Below, piece after piece: positions 26,632-34,483 of a DNA stretch of 64,000 nucleotides. Position numbers and translations under genes: made by a program. Each line of letters begins with the position of its first letter. Position 1 is the first letter of the stretch. Location of the stretch: assembly GCF_031453555.1 (NCBI RefSeq), contig NZ_JAVIZM010000001.1, positions 62,001 to 126,000 of the forward strand, given 5' to 3'. The notes below the pieces were generated by a model. That model searched no databases, was not told where the DNA came from, and was given only the letters and a program-made list of their open reading frames with translations. Source of the DNA: Bacillus sp. SLBN-46. GTDB taxonomy: Bacteria; Bacillota; Bacilli; Bacillales; Cytobacillaceae.

Positions 26632-27183
26632 ATGTGGTGCTTTTATATGAAAAACTTTTCAGTTCATCCACCTTCATTTCAGAACCTTCAAGAGACTGGA
26701 ATGACATTTGAACAAGTATTTGAACGGATTATTACATTTATGCAGTTTGATCCAAACGGGAACTACCGCCTGATGGTGGGGACAGACTCACAGGTCCATA
26801 AATCAAATACGGTCTTTATTACCGGAATTGTGATTCAGAATGAGGGTAACGGTGTATGGGCGTGTATTAGAAAAGTGATTGTTCCCCGAAAGATGACGCA
26901 TCTCCATGAACGTATATCACTGGAGTTGTCTTTAACAGAAGAGATCGTCTCACTGTTCACGGAAGAAAGAAAAAATGAATTAATCTCTATTGTCCTTCCT
27001 CATTTGTACCATGGAGCTACTTTTACTATGGAAGGCCATATAGATATCGGGGCTGGAAAACGGAATAAAACGAGTGAATTTGTCAGGGAAATGGTCACTA
27101 GAATGGAATCCATGGGAGTCGAGCCTAAAATCAAGCCAGACGCCTTCGTCGCCTCAAGCTATGCGAACCGATACACAAAATAA
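26632..27183 (+). CDS. ykuK: YkuK family RNase H-like protein (DUF458)
   Basis: RNase H-fold protein of unknown substrate. Core motifs include MVGTDSQVHKSNTVFITGIVI (first strand Asp) and a C-terminal IKPDAFVASSYANRYTK typical of YkuK, with HIDIGAGKRNKT between. ATG at 26632 has GGAAGG five bases upstream, and ATG at 26647 is an alternative; the frame open from 26557 has an unlikely basic leader. The stop codon is the first base-triplet of a dispersed palindrome that probably terminates transcription. Confidence 0.82.
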   Translation: MWCFYMKNFSVHPPSFQNLQETGMTFEQVFERIITFMQFDPNGNYRLMVGTDSQVHKSNTVFITGIVIQNEGNGVWACIRKVIVPRKMTHLHERISLELSLTEEIVSLFTEERKNELISIVLPHLYHGATFTMEGHIDIGAGKRNKTSEFVREMVTRMESMGVEPKIKPDAFVASSYANRYTK

Positions 27184-27239
27184 GGGTGCCTGGCACCACG
27201 CAAGGACACTATGTCCATGAGCGGTGCCTGGCACCCTTA
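27182..27239. repeat. GGTGCCTGGCACC double palindrome, bidirectional terminator
   Basis: AAGGGTGCC...GGCACCCTT outer arms enclose GGTGCC/GGCACC cores and an inner GGACA-CTA-TGTCC hairpin. It begins within the ykuK stop codon and lies 34 bases after the stop of the leftward kinase gene, with TTATTT on one side and TTATTTT on the other. The inner part (CGCAxGGACA..TGTCCAxGAGCGGTGCC) matches the bioY copy. Confidence 0.8.
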
Positions 27240-27273
27240 TTTATTTGTTCAGTCCTTTTTACATACATTTTAA

Positions 27274-28740
27274 TTAAATATAGGCAAGTTGAACTTTTAC
27301 TGTCGTTCCTTTGCCTGGTTCACTTTCAATTTTCATGGTTCCATTGTGTTCTTGGATGATTTTGTTGCTGACGGTTAGGCCAAGCCCAATCCCCTTGTCC
27401 TTGGTTGTATAAAATGGCGTTCCTAAATAGCCCATTACATGCGTGTCAATCCCAATTCCTTCATCGGAAAAACTAATCTGCACTCTTTTCCCCGCTAATT
27501 TTTCTACATAAACATGGACATTCCCACCACTCGGCATCGATTCAATGGCATTTTTAAGAAAATTAACAAAAACTTGTTTCAGTTGATTAGGGCTGCATAA
27601 TAGTTCAATATCATTTGCTTGATCATAATCATGGTTGATGATTTGAACATTATGCAATAATGCTTGCGGGTGCAAAATATTTACCGTACTATCTAAAATG
27701 GAATGTAGGCCCTTCCTTTCGAATTGAATGGCCTGGGGTTTTGCTAGGGACATAAACTCATTGACGATCATATCAATTCGGTCTAGTTCATTCATAATAA
27801 TGGACAAATAATTATCCTGCTTTTCTTTATCTGGCGTACTTTTCAAAAGCTTGGAAAATCCTTTTAAGGAGGTCAAAGGATTACGAATCTCGTGCGCGAC
27901 CCCGGCTGCTAATTGGCCAATGATTGAAAGGCGGTCTAAATTCCGTAAAGCATCATCATTTTTTACCCTATCCGTCACATCTCGTGCAACTGTAACATAG
28001 CATTCTACCTCATTTTGCTCATTAAAGATGGGTGTAATTGTAGTCTCGGAATCTATTACTTTATTATCCCCCGTCTTTAATTTCACTTGAAGTAGTTGAG
28101 GTTCACCTGTTTCAATTAACCTTTGGTAAACTTTTTCTAAGTTTTCTTTTTCCTCAGGAAGGATGAGATCATATACATCTTGACCAATTAGTTGTTCTGG
28201 TTTAAAACCAACCCCTTTTTCATGAGAGGGGCTTGCATAGATGACCTCTTTATCTTTGGAATAAAGCTTTATCATATCTGTAGTGTTCTCGGTAATTAAT
28301 CGATACAATTCACGCGTTCTTTTTAATTCTCTTTCTGTATTTATATGCTCCGTTATATCCCGGTAGATAGCTATTACGGCAATAATTTCCCCCGCTACGT
28401 TTCGAAAAGGAGAATAAGACACAGCTATATCCAGAAGCCGCCCATCTTTATGATACCGTTGTGTCACAATGTCATGGAAAAATTCCCCCTGTTTTACCGC
28501 ACTTATTATTCCATTCACTACGTCAGGGTTAGGGAATTCCTCAAATCTCCTCCCAAGGATCTCTTCCTCTGTATAACCGAAAATCTTCGTGTACATGCCA
28601 TTTACTCGAATAAACCGATTCTCCATATCAACAATACAGATTCCATCAGCCGTACAATTAAGAAAAAGATCGATTAATTCATCAGGATTATAGACGACAG
28701 ACTCATTCTCTTTTCCAAAAATAGGGAAACTCTTAGCCAC
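27274..28740 (-). CDS. Two-PAS sensor histidine kinase, soluble (KinA/KinE type)
   Basis: About 489 residues with no membrane helix. PAS 1 at about 15-130 (DGICIVDMENRFIRVN), PAS 2 at about 140-255 (NTTDMIKLYSKD), HisKA with His283 in AAGVAHEIRNPLTS, and ATPase boxes NAIESMPSGG, DEGIGID and GIGLGLTVSNK. Such cytoplasmic multi-PAS kinases feed the Spo0F/Spo0A phosphorelay in Bacillus; no regulator gene is adjacent. Although the frame opens at 28863, its first 41 codons run through a dispersed repeat; GTG at 28740 with GGAGAG six bases before it is the better start. Confidence 0.85.
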   Translation of the reverse strand: MAKSFPIFGKENESVVYNPDELIDLFLNCTADGICIVDMENRFIRVNGMYTKIFGYTEEEILGRRFEEFPNPDVVNGIISAVKQGEFFHDIVTQRYHKDGRLLDIAVSYSPFRNVAGEIIAVIAIYRDITEHINTERELKRTRELYRLITENTTDMIKLYSKDKEVIYASPSHEKGVGFKPEQLIGQDVYDLILPEEKENLEKVYQRLIETGEPQLLQVKLKTGDNKVIDSETTITPIFNEQNEVECYVTVARDVTDRVKNDDALRNLDRLSIIGQLAAGVAHEIRNPLTSLKGFSKLLKSTPDKEKQDNYLSIIMNELDRIDMIVNEFMSLAKPQAIQFERKGLHSILDSTVNILHPQALLHNVQIINHDYDQANDIELLCSPNQLKQVFVNFLKNAIESMPSGGNVHVYVEKLAGKRVQISFSDEGIGIDTHVMGYLGTPFYTTKDKGIGLGLTVSNKIIQEHNGTMKIESEPGKGTTVKVQLAYI

Positions 28741-28820
28741 AAATATCTCTCCAAACACATTAATCTCTACCTTCCATTTTACAGAACTTTGCGACAAAGA
28801 AAAGAAGTATTTTTTGGTGG

Positions 28821-28875
28821 GTGTCAGGCACCATAGAAAGACACTTTTTTGCAATTTGTCCATTCCACACGGACA
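28821..28875. repeat. Half-copy of the GGTGTCAGGCACC palindrome before the kinase gene
   Basis: GTGTCAGGCACC at 28821-28832, with AAAGACAC after it as in the 23.05 kb copy, and a TGTCC...GGACA hairpin at 28857-28875. It lies between the kinase and lipoprotein genes, which diverge. Confidence 0.6.
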
Positions 28876-28964
28876 TTTTCTTCTAAACTACAATAATTAA
28901 TTTTTCCTCCCTATCATATTGGACTTCCTTTCACTCATAAATTTTGAATTAAGGGGGTGGCTTA

Positions 28965-29450
28965 TTGAAAAAAGGACTATTGGCATTGATTTTATTACCA
29001 TTTATTTTTTTATTATCAGGATGCGGCGGTGATCCTGTACATGATGATTTGCTTAATTATGTGAATAAAGAAATGAAAAAAGCAGGCAAATTGGAAAGTG
29101 CGGCCGTTTCTGCTTATGAAGGCGTTTCTGGGGCAAATTATACCGATGATCAAACGATGTATGATGCATTAACCAATGACGTTATCCCTAATTACAACGA
29201 GTTTATTAAGGAGCTAGATTCTGTCAACATTGAAACGGAAGAATTACAGGATATTCATGAGATTTATATCGAAGGCGCGGACATCCAATTTAAAGCCTTT
29301 ACTACTATTAAACAGGCTTTAGAAGAACAGGACCCAGCCCTCATTCAACAAGCGAACGACATGCTGGCAGATGCAAGAAAACATATTCGCGATTATCAGA
29401 ATAAGCTTGATAAACTAGCAAAAGAACATGATGTAGAAATTAAGAAATAA
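28965..29450 (+). CDS. Lipoprotein of unknown function
   Basis: 161 residues. The lipoprotein signal is LLALILLPFIFLLSGCGG with lipobox LSGC, so the protein is anchored outside the membrane at Cys. The rest is helical and charged (Glu/Asp/Lys) with no enzyme motif; helix-rich repeats such as VNKEMKKAGK and YQNKLDKLAKEHD suggest a coiled bundle. Start is TTG with AAGGGGGTGG upstream. Family not recognised; it stands alone, divergent from the kinase gene. Confidence 0.72.
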   Translation: MKKGLLALILLPFIFLLSGCGGDPVHDDLLNYVNKEMKKAGKLESAAVSAYEGVSGANYTDDQTMYDALTNDVIPNYNEFIKELDSVNIETEELQDIHEIYIEGADIQFKAFTTIKQALEEQDPALIQQANDMLADARKHIRDYQNKLDKLAKEHDVEIKK

Positions 29451-29474
29451 CAGCAGATGATTTTATGAAACAAG

Positions 29475-29525
29475 GAAGGCCGGTTCCCCCTCTGATTTTA
29501 CAAAGAGGAGTACCGGCCTTATTCT
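29475..29525 (+). terminator. Terminator after lipoprotein gene
   Basis: AAGGCCGGT...ACCGGCCTT outer stem with inner CCTCT/AGAGG, then TTATTCTTT. It lies between convergent genes and may serve both. Confidence 0.75.
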
Positions 29526-29552
29526 TTAACTGATTGGTCTCATCAGTTTCGC

Positions 29553-30572
29553 CTAGACTGAATCACGTTTCCGAATTGACAGTCGCTCGAAATACGTCGC
29601 CATTCTCCACAGCCATTCCAGCGGTCCAAACCGAAAGAAGCAGAGCCAAATGCTACTGAAGATCAACTGAATGACTACAATAATTAAACAAAGGTAAAAT
29701 GATTGAGTATATGACAGCTGCCCGTATAGGTTTAGTACCTTTCCAGCCAATAACATGAAAACCGTTTGTAAAATATAATTTGTCAGGGCCATCCTACCAT
29801 AGCTTTTTAGTGGCGATAGCACTTTCTGAACGGGTGGAATTTGTAGCAGCAACACCAACAGTCCCACATAGAATGCAGACACAATTGGTCCGATGGTAAT
29901 ACCGAAATTAATAAACTGCCTCATTTTGTAGGAATGACTATAACCCACTGCTTCAAACACCGTCGGGCTAAGTTGATATTGATACAAAAGGCCAACTATA
30001 CTTAATACAAACATTATCCCTGTGAAAATAGCTACCTTCTTCCACTGTTGCGAGATCCCCTCAAACACTTGAAACTGTCCAGCTGCAATCCCTAAGAGCA
30101 TTAATGGAACTACCATAAAAATTTTAGCCGAAAAAAGACTTAAAGCGAACAGCATAGCTAGGCCAAATAGAAGATTGCCCCACTTAGGTGCCCTGTAAAA
30201 AGGTAAAATGATGAAGCCGCTAACAGCATAAATGGTCAACGCTTCTCCAGGATGAAACTTTACATGAATCAACCCAAAAAGAAAAAGTACAAACATGCGT
30301 CGTAAAAACAGCATGGTGCCCTTTTTCCCTTTCGCCTCGGCACGTGAAATAAATATATAAAACCCAACACCAAATAAAAAAGTAAATATGGTATAAAAGC
30401 GACCTTCAACAAATAAATAAAGAAACCGCCAGTACGTAGCATCCATGGTGCCCGGTTCAGGGAGCTTAACAGACAACAACGGAATAATATTCACTAAAAT
30501 AATCCCTAATAAAGCAAACCCCCGCAAATAATCAAGCACATCCAACCGTTTATTTAACTCTATCGAATTCAT
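29553..30572 (-). CDS. DUF418 membrane protein (YeiB-like)
   Basis: 339 residues with about nine membrane helices. The N-terminus RLDVLDYLRGFALLGIILVNI is the DUF418/heparan-acetyltransferase-like signature, and the C-terminal DUF418 block holds GRMALTNYILQTV and FRFGPLEWLWR. Members may be membrane acyltransferases or transporters, but none is well characterised. GGAG precedes the ATG. Last gene of a leftward run starting with a methyltransferase at 33.5 kb. Confidence 0.85.
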   Translation of the reverse strand: MNSIELNKRLDVLDYLRGFALLGIILVNIIPLLSVKLPEPGTMDATYWRFLYLFVEGRFYTIFTFLFGVGFYIFISRAEAKGKKGTMLFLRRMFVLFLFGLIHVKFHPGEALTIYAVSGFIILPFYRAPKWGNLLFGLAMLFALSLFSAKIFMVVPLMLLGIAAGQFQVFEGISQQWKKVAIFTGIMFVLSIVGLLYQYQLSPTVFEAVGYSHSYKMRQFINFGITIGPIVSAFYVGLLVLLLQIPPVQKVLSPLKSYGRMALTNYILQTVFMLLAGKVLNLYGQLSYTQSFYLCLIIVVIQLIFSSIWLCFFRFGPLEWLWRMATYFERLSIRKRDSV

Positions 30573-30642
30573 CTTTTACTCCTGTATGCTTCGAGTTTAC
30601 TTTCTCCATATTTCAATGATTTGCGGTTCACCGTATTTACTT

Positions 30643-31182
30643 TTACCATACACGCTTTAGCCTAACTTCATTTTCCTCGAATTCTAATAGGAATACATCT
30701 GGATTACTAAGGTTCTTCCATTGTTCAAAACCAAAATCAGACTGATAGTTTTTCAGTAGTAAAGACATCAAATTCCCATGTGTGACGATGACGGTATTTT
30801 CAGCTTCACCATTTAATACCTCTTCAACCACACTTACAACCCTCGCCATCGCTTCACGGGTTGACTCGCCTCCATCAAATGTTAACTCCAAATCATTGTA
30901 GGTGGCTTGTAGTTTTTCCAGCCAATCCTCTAATACCTTTGTACTTAAGATTCGCTCAGATAACCGTTCATCCGTTTCCACTTCGATCTGTTTCAATTCA
31001 GCCAGCGGATTCACGGAATAAATTGCTCGTACAAATGGACTTGAAACAATTCGGTTGATTTCAATTTCCGAAAAAAATCCCGCTAACTCAGCTGCCTGCT
31101 GGACGCCTTTATCCGTTAAGCGAGCCTCCCTTGGCTGCCCCTCCGCTTCACAATGCCTGACCACAAAAATCCTTTGAGTCAT
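30643..31182 (-). CDS. Histidine phosphatase family protein (phosphoglycerate-mutase-like)
   Basis: 179 residues. The catalytic histidine is in VVRHCEAEGQ (normally RHGE; here Cys replaces Gly), with SSPFVRA, GGESTREAMARV and the second histidine in VIVTHGNLM. A broad-specificity phosphatase is more likely than a glycolytic mutase at this length. It lies 19 bases after the aldolase stop; GGGGGAAGGA precedes the ATG. Confidence 0.85.
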   Translation of the reverse strand: MTQRIFVVRHCEAEGQPREARLTDKGVQQAAELAGFFSEIEINRIVSSPFVRAIYSVNPLAELKQIEVETDERLSERILSTKVLEDWLEKLQATYNDLELTFDGGESTREAMARVVSVVEEVLNGEAENTVIVTHGNLMSLLLKNYQSDFGFEQWKNLSNPDVFLLEFEENEVRLKRVW

Positions 31183-31201
31183 CCATTCCTTCCCCCAAAC
31201 T

Positions 31202-32299
31202 TTACTTTCTAATTGCTTTTATTTTTTTATCAAGAACCTCAAAGGTCTTTCTGAGTTTCTCTTTGGGAACAGCCGCAAATCGATCGCCAATATTCAGCTC
31301 GAAGTAGCATTCCTCCGCGTGGATTTCTCGTAAATAGCTGGTCAATCCTAGCCCTGTTTCCTCATATACTGCTAAAAGAATCGGCTCCAGTTCTTGTTTG
31401 GAAACATGTACATGCACGTGGAACATATTAGAAACCGGTATTGCCGGCTTGGTTTCGACTGCATGGCATTGATTATAAAGTGCTGCCAGCTCCTTTGCTT
31501 CCTCAAAATACTGGGCCATTTTAGGAATCCTTTGATCAAAATAATAATCCGCACTGATTATGTATGGGTATAGACTAATTAAGTCCCCACCGTGGCGTCT
31601 TTTCCACACTTTTGATTCCTCTGTAAAGGCCTTTTCACCTGCAAGAATGGCTCCAGCAATGCCTCCAAGCCCCTTATAAAAAGATACATACACACTATCA
31701 AAAAGCGCACATATTTCCTCTGCCGACTTTTGGTAGTAAGGGATAATTTCAAAGAGTCTTGCCCCATCTAGATGCAATTTAATGCCTTTTTCACGACAGT
31801 AAGCTGATATCTCCTCAAGTGTTCGATAATCCGGCAATTGACCGCCAATCTCACGCTGTGGTAATTCTAGCAATAAACAAGCAATCCCCTCGTCCATACC
31901 AAGGACGTCTTCCAAACTAATTACTCTACTTTTATCAGCCAGCAATACAGGCTCGATAAGATGCAATTCCTTTAAACCATCTTCTTCATGGATTTCTAAA
32001 TGACTCAATGGATGATAAGCAACTTTTTTGACACCTTTTTGATCACACCAAATCCGTAAGGCAATTTGCTGCGCCATCGTTCCACTTGGGAAAAACACAG
32101 CCGCTTCTTTCCCTAAATAGGCCGCCATTTTCACTTGAAAATCCTCGATGATCTTGCCTTTCCCATACATATCACTTTCCAAATCCCCATCCACATTCGC
32201 AAAAGCCTCTTTTAGGACCTGAATATCTCGATTTCCGTGACCAGGTAATTGATATTCCGTCTCTTTAAATGCATCTAATAATGTCTTCTTTTCATTCAT
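31202..32299 (-). CDS. Threonine aldolase family PLP enzyme (beta-eliminating lyase fold)
   Basis: Fold-type I PLP enzyme of about 365 residues, related to low-specificity L-threonine aldolase, which splits threonine to glycine and acetaldehyde. PLP lysine is in VSFYKGLGG, the cofactor aspartate in KLHLDGARLFE, and the N-terminal SDMYGKG and FFPSGTMAQQIAL are typical. ATG at 32299 has GGAAGGA eight bases before it; the open frame to 32341 is leader. It sits between a membrane protein and a phosphatase, and no link in function is evident. Confidence 0.85.
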   Translation of the reverse strand: MNEKKTLLDAFKETEYQLPGHGNRDIQVLKEAFANVDGDLESDMYGKGKIIEDFQVKMAAYLGKEAAVFFPSGTMAQQIALRIWCDQKGVKKVAYHPLSHLEIHEEDGLKELHLIEPVLLADKSRVISLEDVLGMDEGIACLLLELPQREIGGQLPDYRTLEEISAYCREKGIKLHLDGARLFEIIPYYQKSAEEICALFDSVYVSFYKGLGGIAGAILAGEKAFTEESKVWKRRHGGDLISLYPYIISADYYFDQRIPKMAQYFEEAKELAALYNQCHAVETKPAIPVSNMFHVHVHVSKQELEPILLAVYEETGLGLTSYLREIHAEECYFELNIGDRFAAVPKEKLRKTFEVLDKKIKAIRK

Positions 32300-32345
32300 A
32301 TTCAACGTCCTTCCCCACTTTTCCCCGTGTATAAAATACACTCAC

Positions 32346-32846
32346 TTAAACTAATACAAACATATGAAGCACAAAGGCTGCAAGGAAAATCATCGCCGAT
32401 ACAAGGTGGAATTTCCTCCTGAACCCTGAAGCCTTTTTATGACGCAAATACCCGGCAGCGAGAGTAATAACCAGGAATACCAACGCCAGGTATCCGCTTA
32501 ACAATTTCACATGGTTGAACCCAAGTACTCGGCCAAACTCATATAGGTTGATCCATGCGTGACCCAAAATGATCGTTGTTGCTAACAAAGCAATTTTAAT
32601 ATGCCATTTCATTAAGTATCGGGAAAACTTTGCAAGCCGTATTTTCACCTTGCGGATGGATGTATTCCTGATAACAAGAAATATGAAATACATGTTGATA
32701 TTAATCAAAAATAAGATGACACCCAACTGCGCTAAAGTTTGACCTGTTACAACTAATGTACTATCATGCGGGCGGAAGAACCATATATACACAACCGATA
32801 GAACAATTAATAAAATGTTGGCTACCGTCCAGATACGGTGATACAT
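32346..32846 (-). CDS. Four/five-helix membrane protein with bis-histidine pattern (possible b-type cytochrome)
   Basis: 166 residues, about five helices. Two helices each carry paired histidines exactly 14 apart: His82/His96 and His147/His161. This HX13H geometry is how cytochrome b561 and ferric-reductase/NOX proteins bind two stacked haems. No flavin domain is present. I infer a small haem protein or electron-transfer partner; family not recognised. It lies 25 bases after the methyltransferase stop, with AAAGGAGTG before the ATG. Confidence 0.65.
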   Translation of the reverse strand: MYHRIWTVANILLIVLSVVYIWFFRPHDSTLVVTGQTLAQLGVILFLININMYFIFLVIRNTSIRKVKIRLAKFSRYLMKWHIKIALLATTIILGHAWINLYEFGRVLGFNHVKLLSGYLALVFLVITLAAGYLRHKKASGFRRKFHLVSAMIFLAAFVLHMFVLV

Positions 32847-32871
32847 GAAAGTGCCTCACTCCTTTCACCTA

Positions 32872-33471
32872 CTATCCTAATCGATAAATTAAAAATCGTT
32901 CATTCCGATTCTTTTCATAAACATATGGGAGAACCACTTCCTCTATCCATTCAAAAGCTGTTTCCTTTTCTAAAAAGTAAATATAATCTTCCGCCGGATA
33001 ATATAAAACCAGCTCGATTTCCCGTGGTGATTGTTCATAGGAACGCAAAATATTATTAATAATTTTTCTAAATACTTGAACAGAAAAAGGGTTAAAGAAG
33101 TAAAATCGATTGTCTTCTTGCTGCACTTCGTACTCTTCTGCTAAACAGCAAAGAAAGTGAACCTTTTCCCTACTAGTCTTTTTCGAATAAGTTTTTTGAT
33201 TTTGAACAGCAGCCTGATAGAGGTCATTATCCATTTCCACCCCGACCACCGAAGCGCCGAAGAAATAGTGGATATAAAAATTAAGACGTCCTTTTCCACA
33301 GCCAAAGTCCACAATATGATCTTGGTTATTTAACTTATATTTTTCAAATAACACCTCAAGTGCACTATAAGGTGTCGGTTCATACCGATGATAGTGCAAA
33401 GATTTATGAAATCCCTGCTGTACCTCTTTTGTTTTTATGTTTAGTAATTTATCATAATAATGTTCCTTCAT
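32872..33471 (-). CDS. SAM-dependent methyltransferase, class I
   Basis: 199 residues. Motif I reads IVDFGCGKGRLNFYI, motif II is VVGVEMDND, and FFFNPFSVQVFRKI corresponds to motif IV, with an N-P-F catalytic-like loop. The substrate cannot be deduced; the N-P-F loop hints at an N- or protein methyltransferase. It is the first gene of a leftward run. TAGGAG precedes the ATG. Confidence 0.8.
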   Translation of the reverse strand: MKEHYYDKLLNIKTKEVQQGFHKSLHYHRYEPTPYSALEVLFEKYKLNNQDHIVDFGCGKGRLNFYIHYFFGASVVGVEMDNDLYQAAVQNQKTYSKKTSREKVHFLCCLAEEYEVQQEDNRFYFFNPFSVQVFRKIINNILRSYEQSPREIELVLYYPAEDYIYFLEKETAFEWIEEVVLPYVYEKNRNERFLIYRLG

Positions 33472-33602
33472 GGCTGTCTCCTACCTATTAAAAAACTCAA
33501 TAAAATCAAACCTCTTTTCATATTATCCCATATCAAAGAAGGAAAAAGGAGAACCATGTAGAAATGTAGAATAAATCGGATTACTATGGAGCTGACGCCC
33601 TT

Positions 33603-34421
33603 TTGAAAATAAAAAAAATCTTAAATAATAATGCCGTTGTGGTTTCTGATAACAATGAAGAGAAAATTGCGATCGGGGCAGGCATCGCTTTTCAAAAGAA
33701 AAGAAATGACATTATTAATCCAAATAAAATTGAAAAGCTATTTATCATGAAAGAAAACGAGAAATTTCAGCAGCTGCTGCTTAAAATTCCTGAGGAACAT
33801 TTTGCCCTCGCTGAGGAAATCATCACATATGCAGAGGAAGCTCTTGGGTCCAAATTAAATGACCATGTCCACATCGCCCTTACCGATCACTTATCCTTTG
33901 CAATTGAAAGGGGAAGTCAAGGTATCCATCTGAAAAATAAACTATTCCATGAAATAAAAACGCTCTATAGAAAAGAGTTCGATATCGGAATGTGGGCCAT
34001 CAAACATATTGAGAATAGGACCACTATCAAAATGCCTGTTGATGAGGCAGCCTATTTGGCACTTCACATTCATACAGCTAAACTGCATGGTAGAGATATG
34101 AAGCAAACATTGCGGCAAACGGCGATTATTGGCGAAATGATACAGACAATTAAAGAGTGCCTTCACATATCCATTGAGGAGGACGACCTATCGTATCAAC
34201 GGTTATTGACCCATCTCCGTTTTACACTTTCTAGAAGCAGCCATTCTAGGCAGCCGATTATGGATGATGAAATGCTGACAATGATTAAAAAGAAATTCTC
34301 AATTTCCTATCAATGTGCCAAAAACGTCGCGAAACTTCTCACAGAACAATACAGCATCCACCTTCCCGAACACGAACTGGGATATATCACTATTCATATC
34401 GAAAGATTAAGAAGTCTGTAA
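33603..34421 (+). CDS. glcT: PTS-regulated RNA antiterminator, GlcT/LicT type
   Basis: BglG-family antiterminator, 272 residues: RNA-binding CAT domain at 1-60 (KIKKILNNNAVVVSD, GAGIAFQKK) and two PTS regulation domains at about 70-170 and 180-272 with conserved histidines in TDHLSFAIER, YLALHIHTAK and TIHIERL. The start is TTG. It faces the EIIA-EIICB operon, whose leader holds a GlcT-type RNA antiterminator overlapping a terminator, so I assign GlcT rather than LicT. Phosphorylation by the PTS would control dimerisation. Confidence 0.85.
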   Translation: MKIKKILNNNAVVVSDNNEEKIAIGAGIAFQKKRNDIINPNKIEKLFIMKENEKFQQLLLKIPEEHFALAEEIITYAEEALGSKLNDHVHIALTDHLSFAIERGSQGIHLKNKLFHEIKTLYRKEFDIGMWAIKHIENRTTIKMPVDEAAYLALHIHTAKLHGRDMKQTLRQTAIIGEMIQTIKECLHISIEEDDLSYQRLLTHLRFTLSRSSHSRQPIMDDEMLTMIKKKFSISYQCAKNVAKLLTEQYSIHLPEHELGYITIHIERLRSL

Positions 34422-34431
34422 TATTAAAAAG

Positions 34432-34470
34432 AAAAACGCTTAGACGAATTTGTGACGTCTAAGCGTTTTT
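34432..34470. terminator. Bidirectional terminator between glcT and the EIICB gene
   Basis: AAAAACGCTTAGACG-aatttgtga-CGTCTAAGCGTTTTT, perfect fifteen-pair stem between two convergent stops, with T-runs on both strands. Confidence 0.95.
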
Positions 34471-34483
34471 CCATACCATCTGA

